This document shows positions 24,170-35,673 of a DNA stretch of 64,000 nucleotides, piece by piece. The notes beneath the pieces were generated by a model, which saw only the letters and a list, made by a program, of their open reading frames with translations, did not search any database and was not told where the DNA came from. A program made the position numbers and the translations under genes. This stretch comes from Pontederia crassipes (lineage: Eukaryota > Streptophyta > Magnoliopsida > Commelinales > Pontederiaceae), in the NCBI GenBank assembly GCA_030549335.1, contig CM060193.1:47442891-47506890 (forward strand), written 5' to 3'. Within the stretch, counting starts at the first letter, position 1, and the number at the start of each line of letters is the position of its first letter.

Positions 24170-25880
24170 ACAGTTCTTTAGTTGATGTCATAGCTAACTG
24201 CTTACAAAACTTTGCAATTGATCTTGATACATCCAACTTTGTTTCAAAACTTCAGCCTTTCGAGTTGTAATCACAGCATCTAATACATCAAGTCATTGTT
24301 GTCGGACTTCTAGTTTTATGCAAAAGTTATCTTTGTCATATAAAAAGGCAAGATTCAAAAAATACGTAGCACAATGAATATTCTTGGAAAGTTGATTATC
24401 CCATCGTTACTTTCTTATGTAAGACTTGTTCAAAGAATTTATATTCATGATTTTTTTAGTTGTCCTCTTTGTTATGTATATGTCATCATACACATAACTA
24501 AGGAAAGTTCTATCATCACCATCAACAATTCTTAGTAGGAGAACTAAAGGATAATAGCTTGCACAATACTGCCACAATCATTCCAAAATTTACTATCCAA
24601 CACAATATCAATAACATCTCTAGCTTTTTATATTTGCAATATCTTGAATTAGTGAAATCTACCCTTGTCACCAAAGCTTGCATATCAACTTTGTGATTAT
24701 TGATACTTTTTAATGCAATGAATGTAGTTGCAAAATGAGTTGATACAGGTCGTAAATTTTTTGTTCATTTTGATCTTTTCCTTAACCAAGCAAGTAAAAA
24801 AGTATAAGTATAAACAAAATTTGTTACTTTAAATGCTTTCTCAATTAAGAAGTTCCATTTTTTCCAATATCTCCCAACATCAGGTTCAAATAATGAGCAT
24901 CACAAGAATATCAAAAAAATAAATGGATACTTCTCATTCAATAACCTGCCAACAACTTTATAATTTGCATCATTATCTAACTAAGTGCACAATATTACTT
25001 GGTCTAGCAAATTCAACCAATTCTACAAACAAGTTGCAAAGTCTTGTAGCACCCTTAACAATATTAGAAGCATCAACTGATCTAACAAAATAAATTTCTT
25101 TTGGAGAATAAACAATAAAGCTAATCAATTGTATATTCTTCTAATCTTGCCAAGCATCGCTCATTAAAGTGCAACCAGTTTATGTCCAAGCAATTCTAAA
25201 GATATCAATCAACACACTAACTTCCTTCTTAATATTATATAACAATTTAGTTATGATAATTAGGACCTTTATATCATGAACCAATAGCTGCAATAACATC
25301 TATTATGAGTTGATAATAAACCGAGCTTGCACAATTAAATGGAATGCAGCAATTATAGAAAAATCTAGCAATTGTTAAATCCGCTCGGTGAATATCTTCT
25401 TTACCTGCCAAGACACTTCTAATAGAAGGTTGTGCACCCGAAGTAGTTCTTAGAGAAAAAAAATTATTTGTTATTTCTTTTTCATTTCCCTTTAGTTTCA
25501 ATTGGAGTAATAACTTCTTGTACATCCTTCCCAAGTTGCTCACTTGAAATAATTATTTGTATTTCATCATGAGTCCATTTTTTAAATTTCAAATGCTCTT
25601 CAAGTCGATACTTAATTTGAAAACCGACTTTGGGACAAGATAAAGCGTCTCTTTTTTTTTTTGCGTATTCGTCCACCCATTAAGATTTTTCAAAATATAT
25701 TTTAATCCTCTCCTTCCTTCCGCATCAAAGCAAACTTGACAATGTTCCCATGTAGGATCAAACTTTAATCTTACTGATTGAGTGCTTAAAGATGATGTTT
25801 GTATGCTTGAAGTCGCAAATATTCTTTGAGATTCATTGACAACTTATTGATTTTCACCGACATTACTTCTAGCTAATGCC
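24170..25880 (-). pseudogene. hAT-type transposase remnant (zf-BED plus DUF659)
   Basis: On the minus strand from about 25800: DPTWEHCQVCFDAEGRRGLK, a BED-finger start of plant hAT-like proteins. Next comes QPSIRSVLAGKEDIHRADLT with IARFFYNCCIPFN (25440-25330), the DUF659 signature. GCTLMSDAWQD, then a stop, then LISFIVYSPKEIYFVRSVDA follow (about 25180-25050), with later FWNDCGSIVQ (about 24590). Domain order is intact, but there are many stops and frame changes and the C-terminal dimerisation region is not clear. No terminal inverted repeats or 8-bp target duplication were found. An ancient, dead copy. Confidence 0.8.
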
Positions 25881-26744
25881 ACATCCTGTAAAGTGAACTT
25901 GAAAAAAGTTAAAAACATTAGTTGAAAGAAATCAGAAAATTGTACTACACAAATAAGATTGAATTAAGTCCTTTCTATCTTGACATTCCAATTAAAAGCA
26001 TCTAAAGTTATCACAAGTTCAAAAAAGAAAAGTTGTGGTTAAGGGTCACTAACACTTACAAACACTAACACTATCACTAATGTAAACTAAGCCTTGAACA
26101 TAACAAGGATGTCATTCGAAGTTTCTAACAAAAAATCATGCTAAAATTCTAACTAATATAATAATGGACACTGGGACAATAGGTACGATGACGTCTCGAC
26201 TGCAACATCATGGTGGTGCCATGGCCAACATCAACCTCTGAATCTCTGAGCGTCAACCTCTATTACATCGATGATGACTGGAGTAGGGCGGTTACATGCG
26301 CGGCAACAACTTTTGTTACATGATGGAGGTGCCATCGCCCATTTCCTCCACAAAGGGTGGCCGGAGTAGGGCGTGCTGGCATGGAGGAGGTCAAGGCGAA
26401 GAGCAAGCGCGGAGCGCCCACTATCATGCGTAGCAAGCGCCATCCACAATGAAAGGCGTTCACGACCAACTGTGTGTGCGACACTGGTAGGATAACCAGT
26501 TGCAACCGCACAACCTACAGTAGGAGACGAGCATGTGCAACATCGATGTGACAGCCTACTACAACTACCATGGCCGAAAAACCAAAAACAACCTGCTGTA
26601 GTCGCGAGAGGGCACGACTGCCACGGGCAAAAACAAAAATCGAAGATTCACGAAAGATATTTCAGGGAAGGAAGTGTACCAGAGATTAAAGGGATTGCGT
26701 TGGTGAGTTCGTGAGTTGCTCTACTGGCGAATCATAGATCATCA
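25881..26744. other. Intergenic DNA with a moderately GC-rich stretch
   Basis: 26160-26640 is richer in GC (many CATCG, CGGC, ATGG words) than its surroundings and gives overlapping open frames on the minus strand. None resembles a known family and no splice model joins them. Possibly decayed gene or transposon sequence. Confidence 0.35.
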
Positions 26745-27194
26745 CCATCTCCGTCACCTAACTTAAAACTTTAAAACTTTCAAATATGGTCATTCAACTT
26801 TTCAATAATTTCAATCACGGTAATCGTTACTAAGTTAAAATAATAAAAATACATAAAAAATTGGACTAATAGAAATAATAAAAACTATTATAATATATAA
26901 TATATGATTATTAGTATATAATAAATATATAACATAATTACAATGTATTATTAGATACAATATATAATAAAAATTAAAAAACCTCGTGCGGCAACTGGTC
27001 AGGCTCGTGCTCGTCGGGCCCATGTCAGGCCATGCACCATGTTGGGCAATCCAACATAATTTGGCCTGAGTTTGACCTTTTGACTCTTTTAATATTTTTA
27101 ATTAGATCATGACTAAAACTTCTGAAAAACTAAATAAGGAGCTGCAACTCATAAAAGAGCTATCACCTCTCGTAAATAATTAATTTTTTATTAC

Positions 27195-27197
27195 TTA
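27195..27197. repeat. Target-site duplication TTA of CACTA-1, left copy
   Basis: TTA precedes CACTACAAG at 27198 and recurs at 30512-30514. CACTA elements make 3-bp duplications. Confidence 0.85.
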
Positions 27198-28099
27198 CAC
27201 TACAAGAAAACAAGGTATCTGCGATGGATATTCCGTCACAACATAAGTGTCCGTCACAGATGCTCTTCTGTGATGGACTTGTGACAATTTGCATCCGTCA
27301 CTGATTTTTGACCCACAAATTCTATTGTGACGGATTATTTTCGTCACAAAGATAATTGTGACGACTACGATCGTCACAAAATTAAAAAGTTTTTGTCACA
27401 AAAATTTGATAAAATAATTAATAAAATGAGTATTCCATCACAAATGTGATGATTTTGTGACGGATTACTGACTATTAATTTGTGATGGATATACATTGTG
27501 ATGATTTTTATGACATACTTGTTATGATTATTTGTGATCATTTTGTGATGATTACGATTGTGATAGACTTGTGACAAATTTCACGTCAATGTTTTGTGAC
27601 AAAATTGTGATGATTCGCTATTAATTATTTTGATGAATTTTTGATGAAATTTTATGTGATTATTTAATATAATAAATTTACAAATTTTTTAATGAATCAA
27701 CAATTATGTGGCAATTTATTTTCTAAATATACTACTACACATAAATAATTACACAATAAAAATAATACAATGCAAGATATTCATTTCTAAACATGTAAAC
27801 GACCATATAGTTCAAACATTTGTAATTAAAATATTCAAAATATTAAATCAGCTACGTAAGTTTTCATTATCTAAATTAAGAATGAAACTTTAAGCAAATT
27901 GTAGTTACACAACATATTCATTTTTTTCCTTGATGAATTGTGATCTCCTCTCCATAGAAAAAATTGAAACATGTAATCAAATATATACATAAAATATTAA
28001 AATATAGTGATTTAAATAGAGAAATATTAAAATAATGAAGCATCATAAGATAGTGATATATAAATAAGATAAATTACCTTACTGATGTAGAACAGAATC

Positions 28100-29020
28100 T
28101 CCAGAAGGTGAATGACTACTTGTTTGTTGAGTAATTTGTAATACAAATGCACGAACACATTCTTCCATTTCAGCATTCACTTTTTTAATGCGATCATCTA
28201 ATTCTTGTCGCACTTCTTCACACACTTCTCTCTTATGCGTTGCAAATCATCCTCAGTAGCAACATTTGAAAAAGAGTCGCCCATGCGCTTTGATACATCA
28301 TAACTTAAATTATTTACTAGTGATTGAGCATATTTTCCAGAACCAAATCCATATACTCTTCCTTTTGTTGAAGCTCCTACCGCATCAATCCATGTAGCAG
28401 CATCAAATTCTAGTTGAGAGCTAACATCTGAACCATATTTGATGTTAAGAGATGCATTGTAATCTTCCTGAATTCAACACAAACATAATATGTAGAAAAA
28501 GTAAAAGAATATATAAGGTGAATGAATAAATATTTTTTTATAAAAAAAACTTAGACAAACTTTTTTTTTATTTTCCATCAACATATTCATCAGTTTTTTC
28601 TTTGTCTCGATGCTTATGACAATGCTCTAAAACTTCATAATCAGTTGGTTGTCTGCCTAACTTTTGTGCCTACAAAAAGAAAATAAAACATATGACTAAA
28701 AAATAGTGCAAAACTTGAAAAAATTTAAATATTCAAATAGTGTAGTTAATATTATGCCTCTTTCAGCTTATTTTGTTTTGCAGCCTCTGATTTTTGTTGC
28801 CACTCATCTTCCATCCACAAATCAACAATGTAATTTCAATCATCTCCTTTCATTCATGATGCTCCAAAACCTTTGGTTTCACTTATATGCATTTTATTAT
28901 GTTTATTCATCACATGACATTTTGCATGATATAGTATGGGAGAGTAGAGATAACCACACTTCTTAATAAATGCTTCCTTAATGAGAATATCTGATTGCTC
29001 CCACACATATCTTGCCTGAA
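28100..29020 (-). pseudogene. CACTA-1 TnpA-like gene (Ptta/En/Spm domain), degenerate
   Basis: Minus-strand blocks in order are as follows. Exon-like 29018-28755 starts after a TTGCCTGAA-type acceptor and reads ARYVWEQSDILIKEAF, later DLWMEDEWQQKSEAAKQNKL, with two in-frame stops. 28672-28580 reads AQKLGRQPTDYEVLEHCHKH, again after a CAG/TAG acceptor, and ends in a stop. About 28470-28230 reads TWIDAVGAST then KGRVYGFGSGKYAQSLV. The KGR(V/I)YG(F/L)GS motif and the WxxDEWQ..S..AKQN block are hallmarks of plant Ptta/En/Spm transposase-family proteins (PF03004). TnpA-type proteins bind subterminal repeats. The stops make this copy inactive. Confidence 0.75.
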
Positions 29021-29559
29021 AATAATTAAATTAATGTTAAAACATTAGTTTCCTGCACACAAATCACATTAAAAAAATAGCACAATAGTGAAGAATTAAC
29101 CTATCACAATTCAATGTTATAAACATTCAAAAATTAGTTATCCAAAATGAATACAAAAATGCATAATTACATATGTTAGTATGTAAATTTTGAACAATGA
29201 TATAAACATGAAATATGTGCTAACATCACCACAACATTGTTACTTAAAATATAAAGTAATATAATTAACATGCAAAAAGTTATTAAACAAATAAAACATA
29301 TATAATAAACAAATGATTATTATTACACTTCACATTAAGACGATAAATACATTTCAATAAATTTGTATAATTTTCAAATAAATTTAAAAAATAATAATTA
29401 TGAGATGATTTACCATTAAGAAAGAAGAAGTAACACGTACCTATGTCAGAATAACACGAAGCTTTAACTCTTTTCCTAAAAAATATACAATCAAATAATT
29501 TATTTTATTATTCTTTTCTATTAAAAATATAAAATATACACAATTGCGCAGCTCGCATA

Positions 29560-30100
29560 CACAAACGGCTGGTTCAAAAAATCGTGCGCCAACATCGGAG
29601 GCGCAAGTTGGATCGCAGAGGTCTTCACCGCAGCCCTGCGCCAACGCCCGTCAGGCAACCCTCCATCAGGTAGCGCGTCGCGTCAGGTTGCTGCTTGATG
29701 CAGCGGCATCAGGCGCTGCAGCCCTCCATCAGGCAGGCTGACGCCTGACGCAGGGGCGTCAGGAAGCGCCTGACGTAGGGCTGCAAGCCCTAAGTCAGGC
29801 GCCGTACTGCCTGACACCTGGCTGCAATCCCTGCGGCAGCATACGCTTGGCTGCAATCCCTACATCTCTGCGTCAGGCGCTGCCTGCCGTAGGACTTGCT
29901 ACGTCAGGCAGCGCCTGACGTAGGGTTTGATGCAGGGCTTTTGCAGCCCTGCGTCAGGCGCTGACGAGGGCAGCAAAAGCCCTTTGCGCTGCAGCAGGGC
30001 TGTCCTTGATGCACGTCTGCAAGGCGGCTGCGTCTGCAGCCATGCGCCAGGGCGCACGATGGCAAATGCAGCAGCCCCCTATGTTTTAGAGACGAAGAGG
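29560..30100 (-). promoter_or_regulatory. CACTA-1 GC-rich block with CCTGACG / CGTCAGG repeats (DCR-like)
   Basis: About 540 bp of GC-rich DNA in an otherwise AT-rich element. Words GCGTCAGGC and GCCTGACG recur many times on both strands, so the block is full of short inverted repeats. It lies just downstream of the TATA box and upstream of the TnpA-like coding. The position matches the GC-rich downstream control region in maize En/Spm; the function is inferred from position only. Confidence 0.5.
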
Positions 30101-30164
30101 AGAAGAAAAAGAATTTACCTCTGAAAATTTGTTGCCCTAGGTAGAATTAGGTAATTCTTTGCTT

Positions 30165-30175
30165 CTTTTATATAG
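30165..30175 (-). promoter_or_regulatory. CACTA-1 TATA box
   Basis: The minus strand reads CTATATAAAAG, between the 5' subterminal repeats and the GC-rich block. Confidence 0.6.
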
Positions 30176-30511
30176 CAATAAAAACATTTAGTGGATAAAA
30201 AAAATAAACTTGTGATAAATTTGTGACCAAAGAAAAGATAAATAAATAAATGTGGCAAAGATATTGTGACGATTTTATATTTATCACTTTTGCATCACTA
30301 AATATTTTAATTAAAATAGTGGTAATAAAAACGTCACAAAATTATGATGATTTTCTGACGGACGATCATGTGATAAATATTATCGTCACATATCAGTCAC
30401 TAAAATATCAAATTCAAATCAGTTACAAGTTTCTCACGAATCTATTAAATATTGTGACAGAATTATTTTGTCACAAAATATTCATCACAGAAAGTATATT
30501 TTCTTGTAGTG

Positions 30512-30514
30512 TTA
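30512..30514. repeat. Target-site duplication TTA of CACTA-1, right copy
   Basis: Matches 27195-27197. Confidence 0.85.
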
Positions 30515-30780
30515 TTTATTATTATTTCACGTTGTCTTTTTTATTATTTTAAATTTTATTAACGATTGTGACTGAAATATATGAAAAGTTGAATGATCAT
30601 ATTTGAAAATTTTAAAAGTTGAATGACCATAAAGATACAAAATTAAGTTTGACTAGAGAAAGAAAAATGATGTGAGGTGGCGGAAAGAGAACCACATCAG
30701 TGCCACACTAAGGATCTATTGGTAAATGGGGGCCGACCATGATGAGCACCGCACGACTTAAATGTTTCTATTACCATGGT

Positions 30781-30785
30781 GTTAT
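30781..30785. repeat. Target-site duplication GTTAT of the solo LTR, left copy
   Basis: GTTAT precedes TGTAACGTCCC and is repeated at 33962-33966. Confidence 0.8.
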
Positions 30786-31329
30786 TGTAACGTCCCGAGA
30801 TTTTTTTTTCTTTTGCTTGTCGAGAAGGCTATCTCGGTGACGTCACTTAATTCTATACATTAATTTTGATCGGTCAACAAACTGGCTTACATAAGCGAAA
30901 GACTAATTTACAACATTCTATTATAATATGCGGAAACTATTTATACCATATTTAATAACTTATAGGTTAGGATCAACGTCTATACAATAATGGATCATAT
31001 ATTCATGTGCATGTCACTCGTCATAGAATGTCATCAACCCTCTCACTATCACCATCACGATCACTTGTATGGATCCAAGTACAATGGCAAAGCCCAATGA
31101 GATAACTCAGTACATAGGGTCACCCATTACAATAAATAATATGAATTATGGTCAATATCAATATTATCAATAAATAATTATCCATATCAATACATGCAAG
31201 ATAGGTAACATTTAGCAATAATCAATAATCCATAAATAATTCAATCAATCATAGTTATTATATCAATATCCATTCAATTCAATATCTTAAATCAATTATC
31301 AATTGGTCATAGATGGTGAAGGTCACAAT

Positions 31330-31930
31330 AAAGAATTATCAATTATCAATTCTATTAACAATCTATCAATTCAATTATCCATCATCCACTATGGCATAAA
31401 CAATGATCCATCAGTCACTAGGAACAATTCAATTACCAATCAATCACTAGGAAGAAATCAATTATCTATCAACCACTAGGGCGCAATTCGATTAGCAATT
31501 TGATTCAATCCGATTATCTCAATTCTATTCAATAATAATTATCAATTCAATATCAATCACCTTTAATCAATCATCAATTGGCCAGAGGTCAATGAAGGCC
31601 ACAATTCGATAATTAATAATTCAATTAACAATTAACAATTGATCAATTCTCAATTGGCCAAAGGTCAATGAAGACCACAATAACGATTATCAATTCAATT
31701 CTATTAAGAATTTATCAATTCATCTATTAGGCACAAATGCCGTAATTTATTATCCATCAACCTTAAAGGCGCAATTCGATTATCCATCAGCCATAAAAGC
31801 ACAATACGATTATCCATCAGCCACGATGGCGAAATCAATAGTCTATCAACTACTATGACGAAATCAATTGTCCATCAGCCACTAGAGTGCAATTCAATTA
31901 ACAATTCAATTCAATAATCAATTCAATTTT
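31330..31930. repeat. Irregular repeats of ATCCATCA(A/G)CCACTA and CAATT words
   Basis: Short units such as CAATTATCCATCA, CCACTAGG and GCGCAATTCGATTA recur with uneven spacing. Decayed minisatellite inside the solo LTR. Confidence 0.6.
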
Positions 31931-32094
31931 GAGAGTTACAATCAATCGTTTCGAGCGTAATACAAGAGTTCTCTATTATTATGGGACATCATGTCACTTC
32001 ATGTCAATTAATGAATTCAGGTATGGTGAAGGACGAATGACCACACCCAGGACAGTCATAGTTTTTACGCTATTTTCCTAATTTAATTCAGTTA

Positions 32095-32495
32095 TCCATC
32101 AGCCCGAAAGCGCAATTAGTCTGAAGGCCCTATCAACCCGAAGGTGCAGTTAGCTCGGAGGCCCTATCAGCCCGTAGGCGCAGTTAGCCCAAAAGCCCAA
32201 CCAGCCCGAAGGCCTTATCAATCCGAAGGTGCAATATTAGTTCGAAGGCGTAGTTAGCCCGAAAGCCCTATTAATCCAAAGGTGCAATATTAATCCGAAG
32301 GCCCAATAAGTCCGAAAGCGTAGTTAGCCCGAAGGCCTTATCAATTCGAAAGTGTAATATTAGCTCGAAGGCCCAATCAGCCCGAAGGCGTAGTTTGCCC
32401 GAAGGCCATATCAACTCGAATGTGCAATATTAGCCCGAAGGCTCTGTCAATCCGAAGGTACAATATTAGCCCGAAGGCCCAATCAATCCTAGTGG
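32095..32495. repeat. Minisatellite: about 18-bp GCCCGAAGGC units in a 70-bp higher-order repeat
   Basis: Units of the form AGCCCGAAGGC(N)7 occur over 20 times. In the better-kept part they form a four-unit cycle: GCGTAGTT-, CCTTATCA-, GTGCAATATT- and CCCAATC-tailed units. The GCGTAGTT member recurs at 32248, 32318 and 32388, exactly 70 bp apart. Confidence 0.85.
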
Positions 32496-33961
32496 TAATC
32501 AGTAAACATATGTCCAATAATATTTTTAACTTTTATTCAATTACTTATGATGTCTATCTTTAATAATTATCTTATGTTAGACATGACTCAATCAGAAAAT
32601 CACTATATGAAATATATGATGACGATCAGTCGTATACGATAACGATTTGATCAGGATCAATCAGTAATAAAGTCAATGGATTAATACCATAATCAATATC
32701 ATGATTGGGTGTAATGACATAATAATGATGACAATTTGATTAGGTGTGATCATATTAAAATCAGAGATATTAATCAAATGATCGACAATGATTAAAAATC
32801 TTAATTATTCAATAAACTATAAATTAATTCATAAAAATATGTTTTTTATTCCAGTCGTGTTAAATGGAACTCGGGCCATGTCAGACAAATTTCGAGCCGA
32901 ATTATGTCACCATCAAAAATTATGTTTCTGACATAATTTTTGACAATCCTATCTATGTCATTCGATATTCAATCCATGCAAACAATATATATTCTCTGTA
33001 TAATGGAGAAGAGTCTTGGGGTCTATGTCATAGAAAATTGATGACATGAGAATCCCCCTACGTACCTAAAGTTGGCTGAAAAATCAACTAAAATATCTCT
33101 ATTGAAAATTTGCACGACCGTTGCGAATTTGACCGATGATTACTCCTTATTGATGTCCAAAAATCTTTGGCTACCACTTGGATCATGTTCTCCTCTATCG
33201 GAGCTTCGAAATGATATATCATATGTGCTCTCAAGTGCCTCGATTTGTGAGAAAACGAAGGAGAAAAATGGGACTCTCCTACAAAACTTTTGTAGATGTA
33301 AATAATACTTTTTAGTCACCCTTTATACCTTATTTATAGTTCTCAACTAGTGTTTTTGACTTCTATTGGGTCGGGTTATTTCTCAATCAATCATGACCAT
33401 CCATCATTAATTATCATCTCTTAAATATTCATATTTAATTAAATCCGAATTTCATTAACTATTTCATAACCATACTTATAAAAAATCCATCTCTACTCAA
33501 ATTCGTTTTTATCTCCTTAATAACTTCTTTCAATCAAACTATATCTCCATCTTTTATCAATAACTTATGTTAACCAAACTATATTTTTATTTTATCTTTT
33601 TATTTCTTTCTTTTCTTTAATTTTCATAATTATTTAATATGATAAGATTTTATGATCTTATTTTCGGAATTATTTAATTCCACAATAATTTATCACTTAA
33701 TTGTTGGATTAAAATAATAAAATATATTATTTTAATGGCTGAAATATTTTTAATTCATAAAACTCTCAATCCTATCCTATTTGGGAGTCCTATATTCATT
33801 AAACATTCTTTTGGATCCCAAATCAAATTGAAATCCCTAATCTCAATCTAATTATAATTCCTACTCTTGATAGAATTTAATATCTCTTTTTATTCCATCA
33901 AATACTCTAATTGAATTATAAAATTATTATATTACCCTTGATGAAATTGTGGGGTGTTATA

Positions 33962-33966
33962 GTTAT
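33962..33966. repeat. Target-site duplication GTTAT of the solo LTR, right copy
   Basis: Matches 30781-30785. Confidence 0.8.
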
Positions 33967-34644
33967 AAAGTAAAGTTGAGTGATCATATTAAGAATATAT
34001 GAAAAATTGGATGATCGTTACTGAAATTTCCTTCCCAATTGGTTGTACGAGTTCATCTAACTTTGCAAACGCAACCATGCCAATATTTTCAAGGTACGTC
34101 CACCAAATTTATCATTAATCCATATCTAGTTTTTAAATTTTATTTTGTAACTAAACTACTGTGGAAGTTTTATATTTTTGTACATGTCGTACCCATGACC
34201 ACGCATAGTCGGTTTCTCGATTTCCTTCATTACGTGTCAGCCATGTTTCATATCTCTCTCTCCTTCAATGTCATGTAACAAGTAATAAAATATTTCTCTA
34301 CTCCCTTCTCACCCCCACCCCTTTTAACCTACTAATCCTATTTTAAAAATCCATCGCCATTTCATTAATACCATTTTTAAAAAGAGGTGGGAATATCCAT
34401 TAAGAAACTAGCATATCCATCTTGTGATTAATTTCAAATCAAGTAACAACAAAAAAAGGGTGCTACTTGTTTCTATCTAGGCTATATACACAAACACCTC
34501 ACACCAAGCTTTGTGTTCTTCATCTGATTTGCACAAGAAAAAGAGGAATATTGGGTCATGTGTTTCCAAATATGTAAAAGTACAAAAAAAAGAAAACAAC
34601 AAAAGGTGTATCAAATATAGAAATGAACTACACAAATCATGAAG
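33967..34644. other. AT-rich intergenic DNA, no gene seen
   Basis: The first 60 bp (AAGTTGAGTGATCATATTAA...) resemble the inverted-repeat arms around CACTA-1. Otherwise no feature was recognised. Confidence 0.4.
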
Positions 34645-35460
34645 GCTATGTTTGGATGTGAGAACTTATGTTCTTATTAGTTCTCGAGAACTAATTGATT
34701 AGATAGAAAAGTTTAGATTTGGTGTTTGGATGAAAAGTGTAATGATGAAGAATTAAAAAGTGAATTTGATAGATAGGTTCTAATGAGTGTTTGGATGAAA
34801 AGTAAAAATTAAAAAGATAATTTATTATTTTTTAATATGTAATTAATATTATATGTATCTAAAAGATATATTTGAATAAAAATATTATACAAAAATATAT
34901 TTAAGTTAATAAAATAATTTAATGAATATATTTGTAATAGCATAATAAAATAACTAAATTTAATATATGTAAAATTATATAATAGACATTTATTAATAAA
35001 ACTAACAACTTGGTTAAATATGTATTTCAATTAATCTTAAGAAATATTAAATTAATTGATAACTTATTAATATTTAAATTTATTTAAATTTTATATTTTT
35101 TTTTAAAAAAATATTTATTCTGCTTAAAAAAGTAACTTAATAACTAAAATAATCTTTTAAAAAATAAGTGATAATATTTTAAATTAACTAAAAATATTTT
35201 ATTATTATTTTTGGAACATACATTATGTTAGTTTATCATCTATCATTTTTTTTCTCATCAATTGCGTGGGACCCACTCTCTATTCCTTCTCACCTTTTCT
35301 TTTTTTTCTCCCTCATCTGTGACATGAAGTTCAACCCTTTCATCAGAACTTGCAAGTTTTTGGATGGGGAGAGAACTGAATTTCGAGAACTTTACGAGTT
35401 GAACAGGATTCAAGTTCAGTGGGGCCCACAATAAAATGAGTGGGTGTTTGACGGTTCATT
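34645..35460. repeat. Probable MITE-like element with TGTTTGGATG motifs
   Basis: TATGTTTGGATGTGAGAAC at the left recurs internally (GGTGTTTGGATGAAAAGT, AGTGTTTGGATGAAAAGT). The right side (35340-35460) carries TTTTGGATGGGGAGAGAACT and GGGTGTTTGACGG. The middle is nearly all A/T. Ends are not fixed. Confidence 0.35.
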
Positions 35461-35670
35461 CAAACTTTCTCTCTTAGTAGGAGCGCAAGGAAATATAGTA
35501 TTGTTGGTGGCCGTAGCCATAGAAGCTCTTCACAATTGGTGGGAGACGGACTTGGCCATGGCAAGACGAACCACTAGAATTTGCCAGTCACCGCCTTCGC
35601 AGGCTTCTTCGCCTTCACGCTCTCATCTTCCTGCCATGGCAAGCATCACAGAGAGAATCACATAGAAAAG

Positions 35671-35673
35671 GGG
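35671..35673. repeat. Target-site duplication GGG of CACTA-2, left copy
   Basis: GGG precedes CACTACAAG at 35674 and follows the right end at 37131-37133. Confidence 0.75.

Larger units (their letters stand above)
27198..30511 (-). mobile_element. CACTA-1: En/Spm-type DNA transposon, 3314 bp, non-autonomous
   Basis: The left end CACTACAAGAAAACAAGG is inverted at the right end (...TTTTCTTGTAGTG). Subterminal regions at both ends carry many copies of GTGACGG or TCCGTCACA. Coding remnants read on the minus strand, so the right end is the 5' end. From there the order is subterminal repeats (30180-30511), TATA (30165-30175), GC-rich block (29560-30100) and TnpA-like gene (28100-29020). No DDE transposase was found, so mobility would need help in trans. 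Confidence 0.93.
26740..30680. mobile_element. Inverted-repeat (MULE- or MITE-like) element hosting CACTA-1
   Basis: The left arm (about 26750-26835) holds GGTCATTCAACTTTTCAATA, and its complement lies in the right arm (about 30560-30680: ...GAAAAGTTGAATGATCATA...). Beyond this the arms continue inverted into GTCACCT / AGGTGGCGGA words. CACTA-1 lies between the arms. The arms differ at several bases, so this element is older. Outer ends and target duplication were not fixed. Confidence 0.45.
30786..33961. mobile_element. Solo LTR (3176 bp), probably Ty3/Gypsy type
   Basis: Starts TGTAACGTCCCGAGA and ends GGGGTGTTATA, i.e. TGTAAC...GTTA(C)A with the final CA mutated to TA. Perfect 5-bp GTTAT duplications lie at both edges. 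There is no coding, PBS or second LTR, so it looks like the product of recombination between two LTRs. Long LTRs starting TGTAAC(G/A)CCC are typical of plant Gypsy chromoviruses and Tat-type elements. It contains two satellite-like blocks (31330-31930 and 32095-32495). Confidence 0.8.

Noticed and set aside
26160..26520. Overlapping minus-strand frames in a GC-richer patch
   Set aside because: No recognisable domain, and the two frames compete over the same bases.
29441..30124. Short frames rich in Cys, Ala and Gln in CACTA-1
   Set aside because: Fall in the repetitive GC block and show no domain.
32095..32495. Regular short repeats resembling a CRISPR array
   Set aside because: The repeats have no unique spacers, form a 70-bp higher-order cycle and lie in a plant LTR.
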